Of a stretch of 64,000 nt of DNA, positions 45,101 to 57,100 are shown in pieces (the first letter of the stretch is position 1; each line of letters starts with the position of its first letter). This stretch comes from Distichodus sexfasciatus (taxonomy: Eukaryota > Chordata > Actinopteri > Characiformes > Distichodontidae). The stretch covers positions 5,200,259-5,264,258 of the forward strand of contig JAVGVS010000007.1 in the NCBI GenBank assembly GCA_032718565.1, read 5' to 3'. A model generated the notes under the pieces. The model worked only from the letters and a program-made list of their open reading frames with translations. It was not told the origin of the DNA and did not search any database. Position numbers and translations under genes: made by a program.

Positions 45101-48100
45101 ATATAATGACTACAAAATAATATAATGACTATAATCCTACAAAATCCCTGACTTTGTGCAAGTGTACCTATAAGAATTGATGCTGGTTTGAAGGCAAAAG
45201 GTAGTAACACCAAGTATTGATTTAATTTACATTTTTCTTTTGTTCGCTCACTTTGCATTTTGTAAATTGATAAAAATAAACAATCATTATTTATATTTCT
45301 GAAAGCATTCTTTGTTGACAGCATTTTTTCACACCTGCCTAAAACATTTGCACAGTACTGTATGTGTGTTTTTGTATTCCCTCTATGCATAAAGTCCATT
45401 CTGATTTTCAGAATTTTTATTGTTCTATCCATTATTTTAATTGCATTAATAGACATGTAATACATGTTGGAATGGTTTCACTTTGAACAAAAGGATAAAG
45501 GCTAGGGATGCCTGAAAATAGAATCATATCGGAAACAGTCAATAAGTGGATATTTTTTACGTCATCAGCATCGGACCGATGCTTAGATTTGCCCGATATT
45601 TTCCGGCAATATTTTATGACTTATTTATTGTACGTCAGAAAGGTAGCGCTTGTGTCAGTCATGTCCAAAGTCCGAGGTGGGATTTTAGCCAGATCCTTCT
45701 GTCTTTAAATGTATGGTGTTATTTTGTGCCAAAATTCTGAGCATGCAGTGGAACGTTCAGAAGCAAAATCTGTTGTATTTTCGTGCTCAAGTTAGCCTGC
45801 ATGTGCAAAAAATCTTTAACTAATTCAAATTGTGTACTAGCCGCATACTTCCGCTCTTAATAGTATGGAAAGTGAAGCACTCTTATCATGCTCTATGCGG
45901 TAGAATGCATCTCAGGAAATAGCTGGGGTTGTAGCTTAACGGCTCTCTATGCACTAGGTAGTGCACATGGAGTGTCACACGGGCCCTATTTGAGTTGGTA
46001 CACCACATATGGCAGGAAGTGACTTAGTCAGAAAATGTTCTGCACTATGCTCCATTCTAAGCGTGAAGCAGAACTTTTGCAAGAAAAATTATCTTATGTT
46101 CACGCACTCAACTCTGCCTTCCTCATTTAACGGCATCAATATCGGCATCGGCAGGTATAAGTATGAAATACTGCGGCATCCGCCAGTACTTCCCAAATCG
46201 TGCATCCCTAAAAGAGGCCCTTGTGACCTTCCAGTTTTTCATACAGACAGGCTTATTATCTTCAGCACCTTATGTACTTTACTCCTTAAGGTTATCACTG
46301 TCACTGTCTTTCAAGTTTTTGGCTGAGAATGATAAATCTGTGCATCACATGCACATGCAGAGTTATATTCACAGCGTTTATCCTGAACAGTTTCCGTTGC
46401 TTAATGACATGGACAGCCCCCCTAGGGCACCAACAGAGATATACACCACTTTACACACCACATTATATTTGGGATTAGTTCATGTTGGCAAAACCTTGTC
46501 TGAAATACAGTCCAGGCAGATGTATTGAAGAAGTTTAAAGCTTCAAGAAATCTTTATCATGGTCTGCCTCATGGTCCCCTGCTTGGCCACTAGTGGCTTC
46601 GTTGCCTTGTTTCCACCTGTGTCTTTATCTTATTAGCCCTGATGTGCATCACCTGTGTGTGTCTCTGTATTTCAGTTGGCTTGTCCCCTTCTTCTCTGTG
46701 CTGTCATTTGTTCAGTATTGACTGTTTGTGTTCCCAGTGTGCTGCAGAGTTTTTGGTTTGTGTGTTCTGTTTGTTTGAGTTAGTTTTTTTAGGGTTGTGC
46801 CTGGTGGTTTGTTTTTGCTCGTTTTTGGTGTTTTATTTTTTGCAATAAATCTGTGCACTCGCGTACAAATCCTGCCTCGAAAAAGTGGCAAGGAAAAACT
46901 CCCTCAAGTGGGAAGAAACCTTGAGAGGAACCAAGACTTGAGAGGGTGCAAGACATTTAATACAAAAGTAAACATTAGTTCAAGATAAATCGTTAATTAA
47001 TTATTTTTAAAGAAGTGAAGATAGTAGTCCATTTGACCCAAAAATAGTCCAAAAGACGCTTTCGGATCCCAAATCGTTGCTGGAGCCGCTTGCTAAGATC
47101 CCGTCAGCAACATTAAGCTAAAATTAGTTCAATTTTAAATTGGAATTCGGTTCGAGTCCATATAGTCCAAAAGAGATCCAGCTGGTTCCAGGGGATAGAG
47201 TCTCTGATTTAATACTCATAGAGCACATTATTTTTAAAGAAGGGAAGATGTAAAATGATAAATATTGTAACAACAGATGAGAAACAGTCAGGTAGAATTT
47301 GTGAGGTCAGTTTGTGACATCAACAGCAGTTAAAAACGATGGTGTGATGTCTTGGTTTAAAAGTCGAATGACAGAAGCGTCTCCCGAGTCTCTCTGTTTT
47401 GGCCATAATTATCCTAAAACACACACATACACTGGTCTTTCAGTGTTCAAGAATAAAATGGATAATTGTTCAACATTTTTTGGTTATTGACTCATCACAG
47501 CCCCTTCGTTGGTGGCCAGGCCTCAAGAAACTCACACTAAAGATGTAACAGAGGGTGAACATTTAGGATTATGCTTCATCTCACGTGAGGGCAGGCTCAT
47601 CTTGTTATAAGACAAGGACTCCTGGCTGTAGTGGTTTTGGTTTTAGACATTCCCATGCAGTATTCAGCCCTAACTCTAAGCGCTGTGTGTTTCTGAGTCA
47701 GAGCTTTCGGAGCAGCACGCCTGCTCTCACGCTGTTTCATCCTTGGCAAAGTTCCCTGTATCCTCGGAGCAGCGTGGAGAGTGTGGTTTGAATAAGCCTG
47801 TTAGCCGAGTGTTTATCTGTCCTCTGTGCTGCGCTCTGTTGCGCCAAGGCTCCTAGCAGCTCCGGCACGAGTGGAACACGGATGTGTTTAGTCCCGTAAA
47901 TCGCTCTCATTCTCTCCGCGTGGCAAACAAGTGCTGTAGAGAAATGGAGAGCGGAAAAGGAGTGACTCATCCCAGAGGATGGAGGCTGTCAGCCGAGGCT
48001 CTTAGCTCTTAGCTTTTTGCTTCCCGATTTCAATGAGCTGAGGATGAATGCTGCATTTTTCCTTACACGACCCAGATCATTTTGAAGTCAGTCAATCCAG

Positions 48101-51100
48101 CTCTGTTCTGCATGCAGGAGTACCACGATTGTGCCCAGGAGCAAAGCCCTTAACTCCAAGTTGCTCCGGAGACAATTAGGAACAGTTAGGCACTCTGTAT
48201 AAGTACTGTAAATGCTATAAATGTAAATAGTCTATAAGACCAGGTCTGGTCTGTAATTTTTCCACCAGGCCGGTAGTGACCTCCATGTCTTGTCCTGTCT
48301 CTCCATGTCACTGTCAAGGGTAGAGGTCACTATTAAGCGGACCCCAGTCCGGGTCCGGAGGCAGAAGCTGTCACATGAGGACCCGCACCTAAAGCCAAAA
48401 CAGAAGTTTATGATTTACACTTTTACTTTAACCGGCACAGCTTTTGTAGTCTTTTCGATAATGGTTTAGTGAATGAGAAAACGCACAGACCAACCGCATG
48501 CAAGTTAAGCCATCCCACGTGATACCACTCAGCCAATCCAGGCGGTAGACATTGTGACTCTACAGTGCAGACAGATGAGAGTTAGAGACAAGGCAAACAC
48601 ATGAAAAGACGGTAGAAAGAAAAAAGAAAGATAGCGATACATGTAGAGAAAACAAAGGGAAAGATACGGACAACTAAGCCAGAGTAAGTTCAAAGTCAAA
48701 AAAAGTCAAAGTCAACTTTATTGTCATCTCTGCTATATACTGTACAGATACATAGAGAGACGAGACGACGTGGCTCCAGGTTATTTCCAGTGCAAACAAA
48801 CAAAGAACAGTAGAACAGAGAATAAATAGGCAGTGGCACGACTAGGCACATGGAATAAACAATAAATAAGTAAAAATACTAAAATATACATTAAACAATA
48901 TACATTTTAAACCAGACAATATACAATATACATTTTAGACTAGACAGGGAAGACAGACAGTTGAGGAATTAATTCTAATTTAAAAGTGAACACACATTTA
49001 TACATAACTGTACATATACAGACCATCTCAAAAAATTAGAATATAGTGAAAAAGAATATTTTTGTCACTCATTTCAAAAAGTGAAACTTATATCATATAG
49101 ATTCATTACACATAGAGTGAAATATTTCAAGCCTTTATTTCTTGTAATTTTGATGATTATGGCTTACAGATAATGAAAACCCAAAATTCAGTATCTCAGA
49201 AAATTAGAATATTACATAAGATCAATTAGAAATGTCAGGCTTCTGAAAAGTATGTTCATTTCTATGCACTCAATACTGGGTTGAGCCTCCTTTTGCATGA
49301 ATTACTGCATCAATGTGGCGTGGCATGGTGGCGATTAGCTTGTGGCACTGCTGAGGTGTAATGGAAGCCCAGGTTGCTTAGATAGCGGCCTTCAGGTCAT
49401 CTGCATTGTTGGGTCTGGTGTCTCTCATCTTCCTCTTGACCATACCCCATAGATTCTCTATAGGGTTCAGCTCGGGTGAGTTTGCTGGCCAATCAAGCAC
49501 AGTTACGCCACGGTCACTGAACCAGCTTTTGGTACCTTTGGCAGTGTGGGCAGGTGCCAAGTCCTGCTGAAATGAAATCAGCATCTCCATAAAGCTTGTC
49601 AGCAGAAGAAAGCATGAAGTGCTCTAAAATGTCCTGGTAGATGGCTGCGTTGACTGTGGACTTCAGAAAACACAGTGGACCAAAACCAGCAGATGACATG
49701 GCACCCCAAATCATCACTGACTGTGGAAACTTCACACTGGACCTCAAGCAACGTGGATTCTGTGCCTCTCCACTCTTCCTCCAGACTCTGGGACCTTGAT
49801 TGCCAAAAGAACATGCAAAATTTACTTTCATCTGAAAAGAGGACTTTGGACCACTGAACAACAGTCCAGTTCTTTTTCTCCTCAGCCCAGGTAAGACGCT
49901 TCTGACGTTGTCTCTGGTTCAGGAGTGGCTTGACGCGAGGAATGCGACATTTGTAGCCCATGTCCAGGATTCGTCTGTGCGTAGTGGCTCTTGATGCGCA
50001 GACTCCAGCCTCAGTCCACTCCTTGTGAAGCTCCCCCAAATTCTTGAATGGATTTTGCTTGACAATCCTGCGGTTATCCCTGTTGCTGGTCACCTTTTCC
50101 TACCACACTTTTTCCTTCCACTCAACTTTCTATGAATATGCTTGGATACAGCACTCTTTGAAAAACCAGCTTCTTTAGCAATGACCTTTTTTGGCTTACC
50201 CTCCTTGTGGAGGGTGTCAATGACTGTCTTCTGGACATCTGTCAAGTCAGAAGTCTTCCCCATGATTGTGTAGCCTACTGACCCAGACTGAGAGACCAAT
50301 TAAATGCTCAGGAAACCTTTGCAGGTGTTTTGAGTTAATTAGCTGATTAGGGTGTGACACCATGACTTTCCAATATTGAACTTTTTCACAGTATTCTAAT
50401 TTTCTGAGACACTGAATTTTGGGTTTTCATTATCTGTAAGCCATAATCATCAACATTACAAGAAATAAAGGCTTGAGATATTTCACTATGTGTAATGAAT
50501 CTATATGAGTTTCACTTTCTGAAAGGAGTGACAAAAATATTGACCTTTTTCACGATATTCTAATTCTTTGAGATGGTATGTACACACTGCTCACCCAGAA
50601 AAGGATGGAGTCCAATTCTGAGTCTTCTTAAGGTTTCTTCCTGCTAGAGGGAGTTCTTCCTTGCCTCTGTCACCTCAGACTTGCTCGTTGGGGGCTTGGG
50701 CCAGTTCTGTGTAAAGTGCTTTGTGACAGTGTCTGTTGTAAAGAGTGCTATGCGAATAAAATTGAATTGAAGTTTGAGTATGTCCCCAGTGTTTGTCCTT
50801 ATTGTTTTAGCTGTAAACCAATAATCATATTGTTCTTAGTGTTACTTCTTTTTCCCACTTTTTATTCTTCAGCTTATTTCAGCTTGTTGATTAGACCCAG
50901 TTTATTGCATTTCTTGTTCATTGCTTTATTAAAAATATCTCAATACATGTAAACAAGCCTTAAGACTAACTGAACCGCCGACCTTCTGGAGGTACTTTAA
51001 AATAAAGGATAATGACAGCAGCAAAGCAGACTAATATTTTAATATTTAATATTTCTTCAATTGTTGCTTTTTTATGTTTTGATACATACAGGACAAATAA

Positions 51101-54100
51101 ATGGATAAAAAATGAGTACGATTCATTTGATAAAATGACATCATAACGCTCAAGTGTACTTTAGTTTATATTTTGGTTTTTGAAAGTGTTTTTTTGAGTT
51201 TAGACTACCGTATTTGCCCAACGATAGGCCGTGCCTTATACATCAATTTTACAAACCTGCGTATTGGGTGCGTCTTGTTTAAATGGGGTGGCCTATCTAA
51301 AAACATGAAAACGCATTCGCTAAAAGAAAAATTCAGTGCACAAAAATACGACATACCCAAATGATTCATTGAATTTAAATGTACTGTTTACTGCAGCAAC
51401 GAACAGTTCGAAAAGCAACGTAAAACAAAGATAGATCAGTGATGATGTTCTGTCACTTAATCGGCGCCGCCGCATCCAGCCTCGTTGCTGCAATGTAAAA
51501 ATTACACTTTTTCAGGCCTTTGCTACACTACATTACATCCTAGTATTTAATACAAGCTGGCCAAAAACCAAATTTAACAGAAATAAAAGGAACAAAAGTT
51601 TATTGTCGGCTGGGAAAAGATAAGTTTTAATTTTCATTTGAACGACTGGAGGGTGGGGGTACTGCAGTACAACAATGTCAATCATCTGTCTACCTGTAAA
51701 TACTTCAGTATAAAATTAGCAACACTGAAATGTAAAAATTATTAGGCTTATCTTCAAATCCTTCAAAATCAGATCGGTAAACGTTATCGTCGCCGAACAA
51801 CTCGACTGTGACCTGTGCTGCTTTGCTGTCGCTGATGTCGGATACTCTTTCGTCACTGGTATCGGATATTGCAGACGTTGCTTGTGCTGCTGGTAGGCTT
51901 GTAGGTGGAGGAAGGATTTCGGCTTTGTGGAAACCGTTCTGTACGCTTTCTGGTTTCATGTTGTTCCACGCCGAAATAACCCATTTACACACCTGACTGT
52001 ATGTCACACGTCGCTGCTGGCCACACGGAGTGAACGTGTAATGTCACTATAGAGTTGCAAAGATCTCAGGGTCGTGGCAAACGACGTAGATGCTTTCACT
52101 TCAGACTGGTAAATTCAGTAACGTCGCGGCTAATAACGTGGGGCGGCTTATCGTTGGGGAAATAAGGTAATTGATATTGGTAAAAAAAAAAAAATTCTAC
52201 AATTATCGTCATTGTTATTAATAACAGACCTACACAGGTATTGGTACTCGGTATCAGTGAGTACCTAAAAATAATATTGGTACCTGTACTCTGTCTCAAA
52301 AAAATGGTATCGGTGCATCCCTACTTATTATAATCTGCAAAGGAGAAAATAAACACTGCCTCCCAATTAACTACATCTAAGAATCTAAGAAGTATCGGTA
52401 TCGGTATCGGTACTCGGTACCGGCAAGTACACAAATAAAAATACTCGTACTCCTATCGGTTTGTTAAAAAGTGGTATCGGTGCATCCCTAATAATTAGTG
52501 TAACAGCTAGGTCAACTATCCTGAGCAGAAACATCTATAAACAGCTTTTTTTGTCTCTTTTTTACATTTTACACTAGCTATACTTTTTGAGCCGACAGAA
52601 ATTCCACAGTTTGGGTCAGTTTTTTGCGTAACGGTTAGGGAGTTCACCTCATGATCGGAAGGTCGACGGTTCAAATCCCAGACCCGTAAATTAGCAAAGT
52701 ATTGCCCCCAAGCACAGCCCTCTTCATGGATGGGTCAAATGTCAGCACTGTGTGCTGTCATGTGGTATATTCACAATGACAAATAATCACTCACTTTTTT
52801 CTTCAGCAATCGCCTCTCTAGTTTTAATTTTAGCGAGCGCTTTTAGACTCCCTATTTACAGGGGCTTAATGATGAGAGTGCTGGAGGTAGTGTAAACCCA
52901 TGATGCCTTATCTTCTCCATTTTGCTTCTTGCATCTGTTTGCTGTGGGCTGTAGCGCATGTGCCTTCTCTAGCGTTCATCTTGAACTGTTTCTTTCCAGT
53001 CTTTGTTCGTTTGTTCAGTTTGGTGTTTGCTTTCTTGGTGGCTTGGTTTGGATTTGTTTGGTTTACGTTCACAGTGATAAAGCTCAAGTGTCCATTGCGC
53101 CTGTGTCTATCCTCCTCCCTTGCACCTGTGACAGAGATATACCTTCTTTCAGTGCTATGCAAAGCGTCGATATAGAGGTCTCCAAGCCCCGAGGCACCTT
53201 GAAGCTGTTAAATTCGTATCACTCTAGGGTTGAATCAGATCTGAGCTGAAGTGGAAGACGCCGACGCCGACTCCGGCTATTGGCTTAAGCTTCTTTGAGC
53301 TGAAGAATTCATTTTCCATCTGTGTCCTGTGTATTGTGAGTTGGCGATATACGGTACACCCCCTTTCCTTTTGTGGGGGCTTTAGAGACGGCGAACAGTG
53401 TAAAAGTGACCTGCTCTCGTATGACAGAGCTTTTCTTCTTCCGTCCTTTGCCTGTGTGTAGTTTGAGGCTTATTCCTCTGACCTCAATCCGTGTTCTGAG
53501 AGCAGGCTGGGCCGGTCATAAAGACCTGTGTGTTTGTGTATGTGTGGGGGTGTGTGGTAACTTCAGGCACTAGACTCTGTGCCGTCTTCATTATATGCTG
53601 CACATTTAAGAGAGTGCAAGTATAAGAGAGTGCAAAGAGAAAAAGGATGACGTTTTTATGATGACCATGAGTGCTTTGTGGGTTTTTTGTAGAGAAGTTT
53701 TGTAGTCTAGCTGTGAGCACATTTGACATATTCTATTGTTTTAGCACAGAGTCTCCATTACGTGTCTGACTGTGTGTGTGTGTGTGTGTGTGTTCTTTGG
53801 TGTCCTGTATTTTTGCTGGAATGTCAGCCTGCATTTAGAGTCCATTTGTGACAAAGAGAATCTGTTTTGGAACTGGATTGTGATCCCTTACTTTTGTTCT
53901 TTATATGTATATATACTAGGACTGCATGATAAATCATTAAAAATTGTGATATTGATTCACACCTACATGCGATCTAATTTCTAAATGACAACGATTCTCG
54001 TAGGGGTGGGTGAGCTTGTTCCACACATGATGCAGTAGTTGACCATATCGTGAATATGGAGTGGGGTGGGTGCGTGCTGCGCAAACATATACATACATTA

Positions 54101-57100
54101 GAGAACTATCACCCTGTATAGACACATTCTTTTTTGTTAAGTTCTTTGTTTTTCTCTCCGTCTTTTCACTCCTCCACTCCTTGTCTCTTGATCCAGTCAC
54201 CAAAATAAACTTGGAGGTGATTTGGACTATTACCCTGTCTTGAGTTTGTGATTTTGCCTGTTAGCCTGTTGCGTGTTTTGTTCTGGAAGCGGAGGAAAGT
54301 GAGCATGCAGAGATAGAGAGAGATGAATATTACACGATTTTAGAGACATTAATTGGAAATGGAAGCGAACGACTTGGTTCCAAAGAAAAACAGCATTGGT
54401 TCTGTTATTCTATGCACAAAAACAGAAGTAAATGCGTGAATGCGCATATATAAATAAATAAATAAATAATAAAACTCCAGTTCATATTTTAGCTGATAAA
54501 TAACAGCTACTATTATGAGTTCGAATCATAATACAGCTATTTACTTGATATTATTACGGATGCACATCCATGCATTATTGTGACGCGACTCTGAGTTGCG
54601 GCACAGGGGATTGTGGGAGATGTCGTTCTCTCCCAGAAAGAGAGAATATATCACAATTAATATTGTCTATATAATATGTTCTAAAGAAATCACACTATTT
54701 TTGATACTCTAATTGAAGGGCCGATTGAATGGTCTTTTCTTTTAATGAGTGCAATAAACATTTCAGTTTGTTTAAAAAAATCACACAGGGAATCATGATC
54801 TCAGTTCTTATCAAGAAAATCATGATTCACATTTTTTCCACAGTCGTGCAGCCCTAATATATACTGTTCTTTTGAAAAACTTCACCAGCAAAGCTGGATT
54901 GGATGTTTGGACATTTGCCTTCATGGAAATTAATTATTTCCTTACTGTTAAAAATGTCATCACCTATGTGTGTTTTATGTGGGTGTACATAACAGTGGGG
55001 ACATGACTGTCCCCTAAAAGAAGTGAAAGTGAATGAACACAACACAGCATAGACCACATTGCACAGTGCATACAAAACGTGACCTCTGCCTTTGACTCAT
55101 CCGTGAAGGAGCAGTAGGGAGCTGACATGGGCAGCAGTGCTTGGGGACAGACTTTGCTCATGAGCACCTCAATGGCACCTTTACCAGTCCAGGATTTGAA
55201 CTGGCGACTGATGTCATTTTGTATTGAGGTTAAAACAAGGATTAGGTGCACAAAAATGGCAAGACATGACTGTGTGTTTTGCTTGAATGACTAAATATGA
55301 AAATAGCACCACCTCCTCAAACCCAAATTTCCGTTAGGCTTGCTGCTGTATACATGGATATCATTCTTTCTGTCTGTCTCTCAGACCCTGTCTAACTGAT
55401 CCCACCGCACTAATCCGGCCTGTGTAATTGTGGCACGGACACTTAGACGAGCGCACACACATACATACACACACACACACACTGTGATATTTTAAGGAGG
55501 ATTACTCTGCATGGCTAGCAAAGGAGGAACATGTTGTCCTGCTTGCTGACAACACTTAAATTGGTCAAAGGGATATAATCAGATTAGATATAAAAGACTA
55601 AAGATGGCAGCAGAGATGAGCAAGGGCTCTGGCGGACCCCTGATGTGTCTCAGACAGAACTAATCAAGACTCAGCACCGGCGTCTTAATGGCCCCTGAGT
55701 TTTACAATGGAAATCCTCTTTAAGCAGCACAGATTCCGCAATAGCCCTCGCCCTGTCCACTTGTTCAAGGTTAACTTGTTGCTACCATGTTTGCCTGATT
55801 TCTTGAAAAGCGCACAGGTAGCTTTCCTTGACTTTTCTCTTTCCTTCTACTCTTTTTCTTTCCCCATGCCATACTCTTTCTCATGCTCTTTAACTTTGAT
55901 AATCTGATTCATGTTTTAGTTGCTTAGAACAAGTCAGTGTATCTTAGAGAGGGATCAAAGGCAGTTGGTAGTGTAACAGTTGTAACAGGCAGTTTGCATC
56001 ATGATAAGAAGGTTGCCGTTGGAATCCCAGGCCCGGTAAAGGTACCACTGAGGTATTCATGATCAAGGTACCATCCCCAAGCACTGCCGTCCAAGCGCTG
56101 CCCGTGTCACCTTCACGGATGGGTCAAATGCAGAGGTCACATTTCATTGTGGTGCACTGTGTGCTGTGCTGTGTTCACAATGACATATAATCCCTCACTT
56201 TCAGTAACAGTAATACAAAGTAAGGAAAATGTTCCCAGAAATAAGAACAAGACAGTCTTAAAATATGAAATATTGAAAGTTTTTACTTAGATTTTTTTAT
56301 TCAAGTAATTTGAAAAAAATATAAGAAATTACAATCTATGGACTGTTTTATTGATTAGTCAGTCTAAACAGTTGATTTTCATATAGAGATCTTAATGTTG
56401 CCTTAACTGACACCTTTACTTCATACTGATCACATTTATGCTGCTGTGGTGATCTAAATTTTGTTCACTGAACAAAACATCTGTTTATTTTCTGATCATC
56501 AGACATAGTCCCATACTTTCAAAGCCTTTGGTCTTTAGAAACGTTTACACTGAACATCTTTAACGACCAAACTTGACTCTGCTGCAGCTGTCTAATTTTT
56601 TCTGAAATCGTCACGTTGACTGAGCCAAGCAATGAGCAAAGTCAAAAAGGGCACATCACATTTGTGTATGAATGTGGAAGAATGTTCTATGTTCTGATGA
56701 GACCTCAGTTTAAAATATTGAACATTTCCAGCGTCACCAAGATCGACCTGCAAGTTACTCACTGCAACCTTAACTCAATGACCAGAAATGTTTGACATTA
56801 ACTTTTGCCTTGTTTGTAGTCATTACGCTGTGTCACATCTTAAGTAAATGTAATACCATTTCTCTGTGAGCCATCCGTGTCTCTCTCCCGAAGCTATAGC
56901 TGCTGCTAGTAGGTAGCTCACCCCAGCCCTGTCCTCCGCCCTCAGATTATGAAGGAGGTTTGCCGTGCCCTCGGAAACGCAGCGGTGGACGACAGCAAGC
57001 TGTTGCTCCTCAGTGCCGTGGGCAGCGTCTTCTGCAGCGGCCTGGACCCCTCCTACTTAATCGGACGTCTCTCCACAGACCGGCGGAAAGAGAGCAGCAG

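Noticed and set aside
46009..46528. Overlapping frames of 105 and 121 codons
   Set aside because: They cross the boundary of a hAT-like element and have no family signature.
52668..52678. Good B box suggesting a tRNA gene
   Set aside because: The surrounding DNA does not fold as a tRNA and matches the head of a repeated SINE.
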